This document shows positions 26,402-35,382 of a DNA stretch of 64,000 nt, in pieces. Under the pieces are notes generated by a model. The model saw only the letters and a list, made by a program, of their open reading frames with translations. It was not told where the DNA came from and did not search any database. Position 1 is the stretch's first letter, and every line of letters starts with the position of its first letter. The stretch covers positions 124,001-188,000 of the forward strand of contig CALCLY010000017.1 of assembly GCA_937966555.1 (NCBI GenBank), written 5' to 3'. The position numbers were made by a program, and so were the translations under genes. This stretch comes from CALCLY01 sp900552775. Its GTDB lineage: Bacteria > Bacillota > Clostridia > UMGS1883 > UMGS1540.

Positions 26402-27601
26402 TTACACAACGAATTTTTGTATTGTTTTTTTAATTCTGTCGATTTCGGTTTTGTCGTCTGTCCCAATAACAAGCGTCAAGGCTTTGCTTAAATCCACGCT
26501 GAAAATTCCCATAATGGATTTTGCATCAACAACAAACCTGTCTGCAACTATCTCAAAATCACAGCCGAAGTCGGTAACATATTCTACGAATTCTTTCACA
26601 TCATCAACAGTGTCCAGTTTTATTTTAATTTCACTTATCTTCGTATCGCCGATAAGAGCTAAAATATCCTCTTTGCTCGGCATTACTTTAAGTGCACCTT
26701 TTTTTGTGGTAATAAGCGAAGCTCCCGCATTTGCAAAGTCCAGGATTTTTTTTAGCTTTCTGTTGTCAAAAGCAGAAATATCATCGTCTGTCACAAAGCT
26801 TAATGCACAGCCGAAAAAAGTATCTCCGGCGCCTGTTTTTTCGATTGAAGTAACATTATAAACAGGTGATTTTGCTTTTGCACTTCTTGTATATGCACAA
26901 CTTCCGTCAGCCCCGAGAGTTATAAATACAAGCTGAATATTCGCATATTTTTCAAAAAGCTGCATTGAAGCTTTATCATAATCATTATGCCCAAACACAA
27001 ATTCAATTTCATTATCTGATATTTTCAGTATATTGCATTTTGAAAATCCGTATTCTATTTCGGCTCGTGCGTCATCAAGGCTTTTCCACAGCGGTTCACG
27101 GAGATTTGGGTCAAAAGAAATTAAAGCTCCGTTTCTTATTGCCGTCTCAACAGCAAACCTTGTAGCCTTGCGAACACCGCTGTGAGTAGATGAAAGTGTT
27201 CCGAAATGGAATATTCTTGACTCTCTTATTAAATCCGCATTAACCTCATCTTTCGTCAGCATCATGTCCGCTCCGGGGTTTCTTATAAAGCTGAATTCTC
27301 TTTCGCCGTTTGCGCCGGTATGAACAAACGCAAGAGTTGTCGGCGCTGATTGATCAAAAATAAGGCCATCCGTATTTATCCCCTCACTTTTCACCGCATC
27401 GGAAAGCTGCCTTCCAAACATATCATTACCCACCTTACCGATAAAAGCAGTTTTTTTGCCGAGCTTTGAAAGCATCGCAAGCACATTGCACGGTGCACCG
27501 CCGGGATTTGCCTCGAATAACGGATTTCCCTGTTGACTCGTTCCGTTTTCGGTAAAGTCTATAAGCAATTCTCCAAGAGCTGTCACATCATATTTTTTCA
27601 T
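26402..27601 (-). CDS. PfkB fructokinase-like kinase fused to an HPr/Crh-like domain
   Basis: 399 residues against about 315-320 for ordinary fructokinases. Residues 1-318 are a PfkB sugar kinase: LGELLIDFTENG, NPGGAPCNVLAMLSKLG, SFDPNLREPLW and the catalytic EKTGAGDTFFGCALSF. Residues about 322-399 align with HPr: the stretch around KSIMGIFSVDLSKAL matches the regulatory Ser-46 region of HPr (KSIMGVMSL in Bacillus), but the His-15 loop is replaced by TVDDVKEFVEYV, with no His. This is the Crh-like pattern. Likely role: fructose phosphorylation for the neighbouring GH32, with a possible regulatory or binding tail. It is the last gene of the operon. Confidence 0.88.
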   Translation of the reverse strand: MKKYDVTALGELLIDFTENGTSQQGNPLFEANPGGAPCNVLAMLSKLGKKTAFIGKVGNDMFGRQLSDAVKSEGINTDGLIFDQSAPTTLAFVHTGANGEREFSFIRNPGADMMLTKDEVNADLIRESRIFHFGTLSSTHSGVRKATRFAVETAIRNGALISFDPNLREPLWKSLDDARAEIEYGFSKCNILKISDNEIEFVFGHNDYDKASMQLFEKYANIQLVFITLGADGSCAYTRSAKAKSPVYNVTSIEKTGAGDTFFGCALSFVTDDDISAFDNRKLKKILDFANAGASLITTKKGALKVMPSKEDILALIGDTKISEIKIKLDTVDDVKEFVEYVTDFGCDFEIVADRFVVDAKSIMGIFSVDLSKALTLVIGTDDKTEIDRIKKTIQKFVV

Positions 27602-27620
27602 TTCATTTCATTTCACCTCA

Positions 27621-28916
27621 CTACGCAGAATATAAGTCATAATTTTTACCTGTAATTTCTTCGGTAAGACCATATACAACATTGCTTATAACATATTCGC
27701 CGTTATTGATAAATACTTCAACGAGATGCTCATCAACGTAAATCTCAAGTTCATATCCGTCGTTAATAACAGGGGTTTCGGCAATAAGTCTGTAGTTACC
27801 CTTTATGTTAAATACTTCCGAACGATCCGTCGTAATCTTATCGTTTTCACGCTTTATTACGTATCCGCCGACATTGATGCTTTCTCCGTTTTTTAGTGTT
27901 GTTTTCAGCATATACCCTGATTTTTTCGGGGCAGACAGCTTTGTTACAAATGAATTTTTAACATTCGTATGCGGTCTTATATATACATGATTATTCTTTA
28001 CATCGACAATTCTCGGAATGCACATCATACCGCACCATTCGCCTTTTTCGGTGATCACCGCCTCGGGCATTCTCGCCCAGGCAATAACAACACGGTTTCC
28101 GTCCTTATCGGTCGTGCTTTGAGGTGCATAAAGGTCAATTCCGTAATCAAAAAGCTGATAATTCTCGGAAAGCTCCATTTTGCCTGTATTTTCATCGAAT
28201 GAAGAAAGCATACAAACCGCAACGGAATCATATCCGTTTCCGTCATTGAAAAATCCCATCGGGGAGAAGATTGTCACTCCCTTTCCGTCAATCTCGAAGA
28301 AATCGGGACATTCCCACATCCAGCCGAAGCCGTCTTTTTCGCAATAATTGAGATATTGCCATGTTTTCAAGTCCGAGCTCTTATAGAAAAGCAGTCTGCC
28401 GTTTTTATCGACGGTACTTCCGAGAACCATATACCATGCATCTTTGCCGCGCCACACCTTAGGGTCGCGAGTATGATTTTTGTCGCCTATTTTTTTATCT
28501 TCTATGGGTGGAATAACGGTTTTTTTGTCCGTTATATTGTCGAATTTCATACCATCTTCTGAAGTTATCATAAGCTGTGCCGCCGTGAATGTATCATTAA
28601 TACAGCAGTTTATGTTTTCGGGGTCTTCTTCCGTATAATTCACTCCCGTATAGTAAATATACATTTTGTCTTTATATTCAATCGCACTGCCCGAAAAGCA
28701 TCCGCTTCTGTCATCTGTCTTGGACGGAAAAAGAGCAATACCTTTTTCATCCCAGTTTACGAGATCTGTGCTTACGGCGTGTCCCCAATGCATTCTTCCC
28801 CAATGCGCGGAATACGGAAAGCATTGATAAAACAAATGATATCGGCCTTTATACCATATAAACCCGTTGGGGTCATTTATCCAGCAGTTTGGAGCCTTAA
28901 AATGAATTTTTTGCAT
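27621..28916 (-). CDS. GH32 beta-fructosidase (sucrose/fructan hydrolase)
   Basis: Hydrolyses beta-fructosyl bonds of sucrose, sucrose phosphate or fructo-oligosaccharides. 431 residues, no signal peptide, so intracellular. The nucleophile Asp is in NCWINDPNGFIW, the transition-state Asp in HTRDPKVWRG and the acid/base Glu in WMWECPDFFEI. The C-terminal beta-sandwich is short but has the ELEIYVDEHLVEVFINNGE motif typical of the family. GAAAGGAG lies upstream of the ATG. With an ABC importer next to it, unphosphorylated sugar is the likelier substrate. Confidence 0.92.
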   Translation of the reverse strand: MQKIHFKAPNCWINDPNGFIWYKGRYHLFYQCFPYSAHWGRMHWGHAVSTDLVNWDEKGIALFPSKTDDRSGCFSGSAIEYKDKMYIYYTGVNYTEEDPENINCCINDTFTAAQLMITSEDGMKFDNITDKKTVIPPIEDKKIGDKNHTRDPKVWRGKDAWYMVLGSTVDKNGRLLFYKSSDLKTWQYLNYCEKDGFGWMWECPDFFEIDGKGVTIFSPMGFFNDGNGYDSVAVCMLSSFDENTGKMELSENYQLFDYGIDLYAPQSTTDKDGNRVVIAWARMPEAVITEKGEWCGMMCIPRIVDVKNNHVYIRPHTNVKNSFVTKLSAPKKSGYMLKTTLKNGESINVGGYVIKRENDKITTDRSEVFNIKGNYRLIAETPVINDGYELEIYVDEHLVEVFINNGEYVISNVVYGLTEEITGKNYDLYSA

Positions 28917-28928
28917 AATGTTCTCCTT

Positions 28929-30023
28929 TCAGAAAAGACTTTTCTCTGTCTGTTTATCAAAAAAATGTATTCTTGACGGAACAAACACAAACTCGATGGT
29001 ATCGCCCGGCTTGCTTATTTCGTATTTTGAAACTCTTGCGATTGTTTGGGTGTTTGCAAAGTTGAAATAAAGGTTATTCTCATTTCCCATAATTTCGACA
29101 TTTTCTACAGTTGCAAACATTTTATTCTCTTTGTAAAGATCCATATTTTGTGCATCAACCTTAATATCCTCGCCTCTGATTCCGATAATAAATTCGCCTT
29201 CTTTTCCGGCGAGATGCGACATAACGGAATCCGGAAGATCAATACTGCTTCCGTCAGAGAACACAACAGTGTTTCCCTTAACATTAACATCATAAAAATT
29301 CATTTGGGGCGAACCTATAAAGCCTGCCACAAATTTATTTGCCGGGTGTTCATAAAGATCCATCGGTTTTCCGACTTGCTGAATAATGCCGTCTTTCATA
29401 ATTACAATTCGATCCGCCATCGTCATAGCCTCAACCTGGTCGTGCGTCACATAAATAGTAGTGCTTCCGAGTTCGCGATGAAGCCTGCTTATTTCCGTTC
29501 TCATGCTGACTCTGAGCTTTGCATCAAGATTTGAAAGAGGTTCGTCCATAAGAAACAATTCTTGATTTTTCACAATCGCACGTCCGAGAGCAACTCTTTG
29601 GCGTTGTCCGCCCGAAAGATTTTTCGGCTTTCTGTACCTGTATTCCGAAAGACCCAAAACATCGATTGCCCAGTCCACTTTTCTGTTAATTTCATCCTTG
29701 GGAACCTTCATGTTTTTAAGACCGTATGAAATATTCTTCTCAACCGTCATATGCGGATAAAGAGCATAGTTTTGAAATACCATTGAAATGCCTCTATCAC
29801 GCGGCAACACCGTGTTCATGCGATTCCCGTTAATATACAAATCGCCGCTTGTTATTTCTTCAAATCCGGCTATCATTCTGAGCGTCGTCGATTTTCCGCA
29901 TCCCGAAGGTCCTACAAAGGCGATAAATTCGCCTTTTTCTATTGAAAGATTGAAATCTGTAACCGAATTCTTTTCTGCACCCGCATATCTTTTGCACACA
30001 TTTTTCATTTCTATAAAACTCAT
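28929..30023 (-). CDS. Sugar ABC transporter ATPase (MsmK/UgpC type)
   Basis: ATP-hydrolysing subunit that drives carbohydrate import. 364 residues: Walker A GPSGCGKST, Q-loop VFQNYALYPH, signature NLSGGQRQRVALG, Walker B LFLMDEPLSNLDAKLR, H-loop TIYVTHDQVEAM, and a C-terminal OB-fold regulatory region (FIIGIRGEDIKV). Such ATPases often serve several importers, but here it lies within the operon, between the permeases and GH32. Confidence 0.94.
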   Translation of the reverse strand: MSFIEMKNVCKRYAGAEKNSVTDFNLSIEKGEFIAFVGPSGCGKSTTLRMIAGFEEITSGDLYINGNRMNTVLPRDRGISMVFQNYALYPHMTVEKNISYGLKNMKVPKDEINRKVDWAIDVLGLSEYRYRKPKNLSGGQRQRVALGRAIVKNQELFLMDEPLSNLDAKLRVSMRTEISRLHRELGSTTIYVTHDQVEAMTMADRIVIMKDGIIQQVGKPMDLYEHPANKFVAGFIGSPQMNFYDVNVKGNTVVFSDGSSIDLPDSVMSHLAGKEGEFIIGIRGEDIKVDAQNMDLYKENKMFATVENVEIMGNENNLYFNFANTQTIARVSKYEISKPGDTIEFVFVPSRIHFFDKQTEKSLF

Positions 30024-30026
30024 AGT

Positions 30027-30878
30027 TTAACCCTCCTTAGAACCTGTTGAAATAACACCTTCCACAATTTGTTTTGAGAAAAGCGAATAGATTATTATAA
30101 CCGGAATTGTAATAAGCGTGATAACCGCAAGTGTTTGCCCCATTGTCGTATTGTCATTGGATGTGATGGAATTAAGACCGATTTGTGCCGTTAAAAGATT
30201 GCTTGATGTAAAAACAAGCGACGGCCAAAGATAGTCATTCCATACATTAAGGAAAGTGAAAACACTTACTGTTGCCACAACAGTTTTGGACATAGGCAAA
30301 ACCATTGTAAAAAAATACTTTACGGGATTACAATGATCCAGCTGTGCCGCTTCCCATACATCATCCGGCAAACTCACAAAAACTTGCCTGAATAAGAAAA
30401 TATTAAACGGATTTACAATCATCGGAAGAACATATCCGAAAACGGTATTAAGAAGACCCATCTTTGAAACAAACATAAAGTTTATTGTGATAATTGTTTC
30501 TGTCGGTATAACCATAAGCATCATGATTACCGCAAGCCATCTGTCACGGAAAGGAAACTTGATTTTTGCAAGCGCATACCCCGCAAGCCCGTTTACTATT
30601 ATACCGGAGACAATCATTATTGCCGCATAGAATAATGTGTTTAGCATATAGCGTATAAAGCTTGTATCAAAAAGAATTGCCTTGTAGTTATCAAAAAAAC
30701 CTTTTCCCGGTGCGGGTGGTACAAATGCCATTGCCGAATTCATATCTGCCGTGATTGCCGCATCCGGCTTAAAAGAGTTTGCAAGCATCCAAATCACAGG
30801 AAACAGGAAAAACAGTGACATAATAAGCATGATTACCGCAAGGGCTATATTAAATATTTTTTGCTTTTTTCTTTTCAT
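30027..30878 (-). CDS. Sugar ABC transporter permease, MsmG/MalG type
   Basis: 283-residue inner-membrane permease with six predicted helices. The EAA loop that docks to the ATPase is DVWEAAQLDHCNPVKYFFTM, and LPMSKTVVATVSVFTFLNVWNDYLW follows, typical of the MalG side. Its start overlaps the upstream permease gene by about 29 bases, so translation is coupled. Confidence 0.92.
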   Translation of the reverse strand: MKRKKQKIFNIALAVIMLIMSLFFLFPVIWMLANSFKPDAAITADMNSAMAFVPPAPGKGFFDNYKAILFDTSFIRYMLNTLFYAAIMIVSGIIVNGLAGYALAKIKFPFRDRWLAVIMMLMVIPTETIITINFMFVSKMGLLNTVFGYVLPMIVNPFNIFLFRQVFVSLPDDVWEAAQLDHCNPVKYFFTMVLPMSKTVVATVSVFTFLNVWNDYLWPSLVFTSSNLLTAQIGLNSITSNDNTTMGQTLAVITLITIPVIIIYSLFSKQIVEGVISTGSKEG

Positions 30879-31749
30879 GTCTATCCTCCTTATCCTTGGT
30901 CAAAACTGTCTGAATAATTGTAAGTATTACAACGAATACGGTAAACACAATAGCCATAGCGGACGCAAGCCCTATTTCCCAGTTTACGGTGCCCGTTTCG
31001 TAAATGTCGTAAACGATTGTATATGTCGAATGTGACGGACCGCCGCCGGTCATTACCATAGGCTGAACTATCATTCTGAATGCGCCTATTGTAACGGTTA
31101 TAAAAACAAATACGCAAAGAGGCTTAAGCTCAGGAAGTGTTATATCTTTAAATCTGCTCCATGAACTTGCATGATCCATTTCGGCAGCCTCATAAAGCGC
31201 AGGGTTGATAGCCTGCAATCCGCCAAGGAAAATAATCATTTGATAACCCACTCCCTGCCACACACTCATAAATGCAATAGATGGAAGCGCTTGACTTGCA
31301 CCATATATGAACGGCTGCGGTTCGACTCCAAAATTTGAAAGCATTGTATTGAGTATCCCTTCGGGGCTGTAAATCTGCATCCAAAGATTCGAAACTACCG
31401 CAAGCGACATAACTACGGGGATAAAAAACGCCACCTTGAAATACCGCTTGCATACAGTTACTCTGTTGATAAGAAGTGCCAATCCCAATGCTCCCAGTGT
31501 TTGCAACGGAACAATTATAAGCACAAATTTAACCGTATTGCCGAAAGCTGTTGTAAAAAGGTCATCTTTGAAAATGGCAGAAAAATTTTCAAGCCATACA
31601 AAGTGCGTCAGCTTAGGGTTTAACGCAAAATAATCCGTAAAGCTGTAGATAAGTGTTAATATCATCGGAATGAAGAGAAAAATCGTCATTAGAACAAGTG
31701 CAGGTCCGAAAAAAGCCATTCCGAGAATTGAATTTGATTTATTTTTCAT
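30850..31749 (-). CDS. Sugar ABC transporter permease, MsmF/MalF type
   Basis: 299-residue permease of the binding-protein-dependent family, with six helices. The EAA loop reads ALYEAAEMDHASSWSRFKDI and TLPELKPLCVFVFITVTIGAF follows. Located directly after the binding-protein gene (1-base gap), which is the standard order. Confidence 0.92.
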   Translation of the reverse strand: MKNKSNSILGMAFFGPALVLMTIFLFIPMILTLIYSFTDYFALNPKLTHFVWLENFSAIFKDDLFTTAFGNTVKFVLIIVPLQTLGALGLALLINRVTVCKRYFKVAFFIPVVMSLAVVSNLWMQIYSPEGILNTMLSNFGVEPQPFIYGASQALPSIAFMSVWQGVGYQMIIFLGGLQAINPALYEAAEMDHASSWSRFKDITLPELKPLCVFVFITVTIGAFRMIVQPMVMTGGGPSHSTYTIVYDIYETGTVNWEIGLASAMAIVFTVFVVILTIIQTVLTKDKEDRHEKKKAKNI

Positions 31750-31750
31750 A

Positions 31751-33073
31751 TCATCTTGTATAACGCTTAAGTTTAGCGTTTATCCTTTCAACAGATTTAT
31801 CCATTTCATCTTTAACATCTCTGCCGCTAAGTCCCACATCCTCGAGAACCTGCTGGAAAGAGATGCTTACCTGCGGATAAACAGGTGTTTTCGGTCTTGG
31901 ATGACCGTAATCTCTTAATTGTTCGTAAAGCGCTTTATAATTCGCATCCTCTTCAAAAATCGTTATGCTGTCATATGCGTCATATGTTGACGGCAAGCTC
32001 TTTGTGTTTTCATAAAGCAATATTCCGCTTTCTACGCCGCTCATCCATTTTACCAACTCGGTTGCCGCTTCAATATGCTCCGTTTTTGATGTTGCCGCAT
32101 ATGCCCATGAGCCTGTAGGAGTATATTTCCCTCCGTCCCACTTGTCACTGACTATATACGGTGCAACACCGAGATCAATGTCACCGTAACTCTGATAAAT
32201 GGTATTAACCTCCCAAGCACCGTCAAATTTAAATGCCGCACGTCCGCTTTCAAAAAGCTTTTCAACAGGTGTTGCCGACATATATTTGTTTTCCACAAGT
32301 TGTCTGAAATACTTAAACACCTCTGCATTTTCTTCGGAATTGAAATACCCATCCACCCGGAGACCGTCGCTGCTTATCAAATCGCCGCCGTTTGACCATA
32401 TAAACGGTGCATAATAATAGATGCTTGACTCTCCGACCGGGAATGTCATATCGAGCGGATATCCGTTTTTGGCGTCCATTATCGGCTTAAGCTTTTTTAA
32501 TATATCCGCAAATTCCGAAAATGTCCAAGGATGGTCTTTATCAGGTATATCAATTCCCGCCTCTTTAAGGATTGCCTTATTGTAATACAATCCGACACTC
32601 GATTCCATTGCGCCGAGCGCATAAAGCTTACCGTCAATAGTACCTTGTTCAATAATTGATTCCAAATAAGAGGATTTTTCCTCATCGGTCAGAGCGGCGA
32701 GTGGTTGGATTATTCCGTTTGCCGCATAAGCCGATACATTCGGTCCGTCCACCGTTATAACATCCGGCAAATCTCCCGACATAACAGATGCGTTGATTTT
32801 GTCAGAATATCCGCCGCCGCTGTCATTTCGCGGAATAAACTCAATATCGGCAAAATACTTTCCGTTGTATTTTTCATTGAAGCTTTCCACCGATTTTTTA
32901 TATGCCGAGCCTTCAGGTGTGTCTTCGATTGTATGCACCCACATACTGATATACTGCTCTCCGTTGTCGTATCCACGCACATCCCCGGGTTTTACTGTTT
33001 TTGCACATCCCGTTAACATTAATGTGCCGGCAACCAGCGAAAGAGCTGCCATAAACAATGATAGCTTTTTCAT
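31751..33073 (-). CDS. Sugar-binding lipoprotein, extracellular SBP family 1
   Basis: 440-residue lipoprotein that captures the sugar outside the membrane. The N-terminus is a lipoprotein signal peptide with lipobox LMLTGC. The mature part has the family 1 features YSDKINASVMSGDLPDVITV, AALTDEEKSSYLES and AFKFDGAWEVNTIYQSYGDI. GGAGGG lies nine bases before the ATG. First gene of the importer operon, directly under the operator-rich promoter. Confidence 0.92.
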   Translation of the reverse strand: MKKLSLFMAALSLVAGTLMLTGCAKTVKPGDVRGYDNGEQYISMWVHTIEDTPEGSAYKKSVESFNEKYNGKYFADIEFIPRNDSGGGYSDKINASVMSGDLPDVITVDGPNVSAYAANGIIQPLAALTDEEKSSYLESIIEQGTIDGKLYALGAMESSVGLYYNKAILKEAGIDIPDKDHPWTFSEFADILKKLKPIMDAKNGYPLDMTFPVGESSIYYYAPFIWSNGGDLISSDGLRVDGYFNSEENAEVFKYFRQLVENKYMSATPVEKLFESGRAAFKFDGAWEVNTIYQSYGDIDLGVAPYIVSDKWDGGKYTPTGSWAYAATSKTEHIEAATELVKWMSGVESGILLYENTKSLPSTYDAYDSITIFEEDANYKALYEQLRDYGHPRPKTPVYPQVSISFQQVLEDVGLSGRDVKDEMDKSVERINAKLKRYTR

Positions 33074-33094
33074 AGTTATCCCTCCGACCTATTT

Positions 33095-33110
33095 AAGTAA
33101 CCGGTTACTT
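33095..33110. promoter_or_regulatory. Operator O1 of the LacI-family regulator
   Basis: Perfect palindrome AAGTAACCGGTTACTT, between the -10 box and the start of the binding-protein gene. Related sites follow at 33129, 33210 and 33222. Confidence 0.8.
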
Positions 33111-33120
33111 TACTATCTGT

Positions 33121-33149
33121 ATCGTATCACATAACAGGTTACTTGTCAA
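33121..33149 (-). promoter_or_regulatory. Promoter of sugar importer operon with operator O2 in the spacer
   Basis: Minus-strand TTGACA (33144-33149), 17-bp spacer, TACGAT (33121-33126). The operator-like ACATAACAGGTTACTT at 33129-33144 fills the spacer, so a bound repressor would block RNA polymerase. Confidence 0.8.
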
Positions 33150-33209
33150 GTGTTCTTTTGTTTTTTGTGATAAATCCCCAATAACAGCTTTCGTGTTTTA
33201 TGCGTTTTG

Positions 33210-33237
33210 ACAGAACTGGTTACTTTACCGATTACTT
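33210..33237. promoter_or_regulatory. Operators O3 and O4, overlapping
   Basis: ACAGAACTGGTTACTT (33210-33225) and ACTTTACCGATTACTT (33222-33237) share the right half-site GxTTACTT with O1. They lie just upstream of the lacI promoter, which suggests autoregulation. Confidence 0.6.
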
Positions 33238-33239
33238 TA

Positions 33240-33268
33240 TTGATTTTATAACTGTTATATGCTATAAT
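33240..33268 (+). promoter_or_regulatory. Promoter of the LacI-family gene
   Basis: TTGATT at 33240-33245, 17-bp spacer, TATAAT at 33263-33268; the start codon follows 25 bases later. Confidence 0.75.
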
Positions 33269-33292
33269 AAAACCGAAATGGAGGCAGAGAAT

Positions 33293-34318
33293 ATGTCAAA
33301 AAAAAATGTTACTTTTGCGGATATCGCCGAGTATACCGGATTTTCAAAAACAACCATATCAAGATATTTCAGTAATCCCGATTCGATTACACTTGAAAAC
33401 CAGGATAAGATTGCGCATGCTCTTGAAACGCTTAATTATAAAGAAAACAAGCTTGCCAGGGTTATGGCGAACGGGAAAACGGAAATCATAGGCGTTATCA
33501 TACCTAACCTTTATATGCATTATTATTCGGATGTTCTTGACCATATCATTTCCACATATGAAAAATACGGTTATAAATTTATTGTATTTGCGGGAAAAGA
33601 TGATGCCGATGTCGAAAGAAGGTATATCAGCGAGCTGCTTGCGTACAAAACAGAGGGATTGATAGTTTTAAGTCACACACTCCCTTCAAAGGAATTATCT
33701 GCATATAATATACCGCTTGTTACAATCGAACGCGAAGATAAATATGTCTGCAGCGTAAATACAGATAATTATATGGGCGGAATTCAGGCTGCTACCATTC
33801 TTTCAAAAAGCGGCTGTGATATATTGATTCATGCAAATTCCGATGTCCCTGAGGATGTACCGGCATATGGTAGAATAAAAGGCTTTAAGAATTTTTGCGA
33901 AACGAACAAATGCGATTATAATATCTTGATAAGGGATTTCGGAAAAACATACGATGAAAACTATGCCGGAATTAAAAATATGTTTGAAGAAACAGAAGCT
34001 AAATATATCAATAAAACTGTTGGTATTTTCATGTCAAATGACACTCATGCAAATATTCTGTTGAATATTATTATAAAAAAATATGGCAAGCTTCCCGACA
34101 AATATAAAATAGTCGGATTTGATAATTCGCCGATTTCAAAAGAAGCAATAGTTCCGATAACAACCGTAGGACAGCAGGTCAATAAAATTGCGGATGAAGC
34201 AATGCAGATTCTTACTGTTCAGATAAATGCATTTAAGAAACGGAAACCCGAACTGCTTTCAAAACCGATTCATAAGGTTCTTACTCCGATTTTAATACGC
34301 AGAGAAACAACACGCTAA
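33293..34318 (+). CDS. LacI-family sugar-responsive repressor
   Basis: 341-residue regulator. The N-terminal LacI helix-turn-helix is TFADIAEYTGFSKTTISRYF, followed by the hinge helix KENKLARVMANGK and a periplasmic-binding-protein-like sensor domain (IIGVIIPNLYMHYYSDVL, VGFDNSPISKEAIVP). ATG 33293 has TGGAGG eight bases upstream; the open frame back to 33200 runs over the operators and promoter and is not coding. It faces the importer operon and very probably represses it in the absence of the sugar or its phosphate. Confidence 0.9.
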   Translation: MSKKNVTFADIAEYTGFSKTTISRYFSNPDSITLENQDKIAHALETLNYKENKLARVMANGKTEIIGVIIPNLYMHYYSDVLDHIISTYEKYGYKFIVFAGKDDADVERRYISELLAYKTEGLIVLSHTLPSKELSAYNIPLVTIEREDKYVCSVNTDNYMGGIQAATILSKSGCDILIHANSDVPEDVPAYGRIKGFKNFCETNKCDYNILIRDFGKTYDENYAGIKNMFEETEAKYINKTVGIFMSNDTHANILLNIIIKKYGKLPDKYKIVGFDNSPISKEAIVPITTVGQQVNKIADEAMQILTVQINAFKKRKPELLSKPIHKVLTPILIRRETTR

Positions 34319-34338
34319 ATCTTCACAGACCATTCTAT

Positions 34339-34572
34339 TATTTCGGTTTCAAATAAACCTTTTGCCTGTGCGGTTTTCGGAATACATCGTGTAAAAGTGC
34401 TGCTGTGCGATAATGTTTTCTCCTTATCGGCAGCACTTTTTTTGTGCCGAAATTGCCTAAAATTATCCGTTTCAATCAAAAAATGAAACCGTAAAATTTT
34501 ACCCCGACCTTTCGTGTCAATTGTTTACCCTTTCGTGTCAACAGTTGGACTTTTCGTGTCAAAGATATGATT
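34339..34572 (+). repeat. 234-bp dispersed repeat, copy 2
   Basis: Direct-orientation partner of 26008-26241. Its hairpin GTGCTGC...GCAGCAC followed by seven T lies downstream of the LacI-family gene and can act as its terminator. The three TTTCGTGTCAA motifs recur at 34510, 34531 and 34552, again 21 bp apart. Confidence 0.9.
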
Positions 34573-34605
34573 TATTTTTAGTTAATGGATTTTGAACAGA
34601 GCCAT

Positions 34606-35382
34606 TCAGCTTAACAATTGAAAACCCATAATAACAATGCCGAGAACAACGAGAACTACACCTGTTGCACGGTTAAGTGTTTTAGGCTGCGCCTTATTGG
34701 CAAATACCGCAGCTATCTGAGCCCACAAAAGCGTAAATACAATGCACAGTACCCATGTTAAAACATCCGGCAATCCGCCTATTGTAAAATGTGACACCGC
34801 ACCCGTCAACGCGGTAAAGGTCATAATGAATACACTTGTACCTACGGCAGTTTTTAATTCATAACCCATTACGCTCGTTAAAATCAACAGCATCATCATA
34901 CCGCCGCCCGCACCGATAAATCCACAGATAAAACCAATCATCACACCGCAGATTATCGACTGAATTGCCCGCTTTTTTGCTGAAGTTTTTCCCATACTTT
35001 CCTTGGTTGTCATAACGGGGCGCACGATGAATTTAATTCCGAGCAGAAATGTCATAAACACCGAAAAGCCGCCCATCGTTGCCGCCGGCACAAAGCTTGC
35101 TATATAACTTCCGACAATGGTAAACGCTAACACACTGACCATCATAATCAAGCCGTTCTTCACATCCAGATTTTTGTTTTTATGATAGGTGTATGCCGAA
35201 ACCGCGCTGGCAAGCACATCGGAAGAAAGTGCGATTCCCACCGCCATATAAGGATCCATTCCCAAAAAGGTTATCAGCATCGGACTGATTACGGCAGCGG
35301 CGCTCATTCCCGCAAAGCCTGTGCCGAGACCTGCACCCATACCTGCAAAAAATGTTATCAAAACGGTTAATGCAATACTCAT
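34606..35382 (-). CDS. TauE/SafE-family membrane exporter
   Basis: 258-residue membrane protein with about eight helices. The two family repeats are visible: GAGLGTGFAGMSAAAVISPM near the N-terminus and CGVMIGFICGFIGAGGG in the middle. Family knowledge: export of sulfite, sulfoacetate or related anions; the substrate here is unknown. Its ATG overlaps the marR stop by four bases, so the two are a coupled operon. Confidence 0.88.
   Translation of the reverse strand: MSIALTVLITFFAGMGAGLGTGFAGMSAAAVISPMLITFLGMDPYMAVGIALSSDVLASAVSAYTYHKNKNLDVKNGLIMMVSVLAFTIVGSYIASFVPAATMGGFSVFMTFLLGIKFIVRPVMTTKESMGKTSAKKRAIQSIICGVMIGFICGFIGAGGGMMMLLILTSVMGYELKTAVGTSVFIMTFTALTGAVSHFTIGGLPDVLTWVLCIVFTLLWAQIAAVFANKAQPKTLNRATGVVLVVLGIVIMGFQLLS

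Noticed and set aside
33200..33292. Longer N-terminus of the LacI-family regulator
   Set aside because: The extension would encode the operator and promoter region; ATG 33293 has TGGAGG at good spacing and starts right before the helix-turn-helix.
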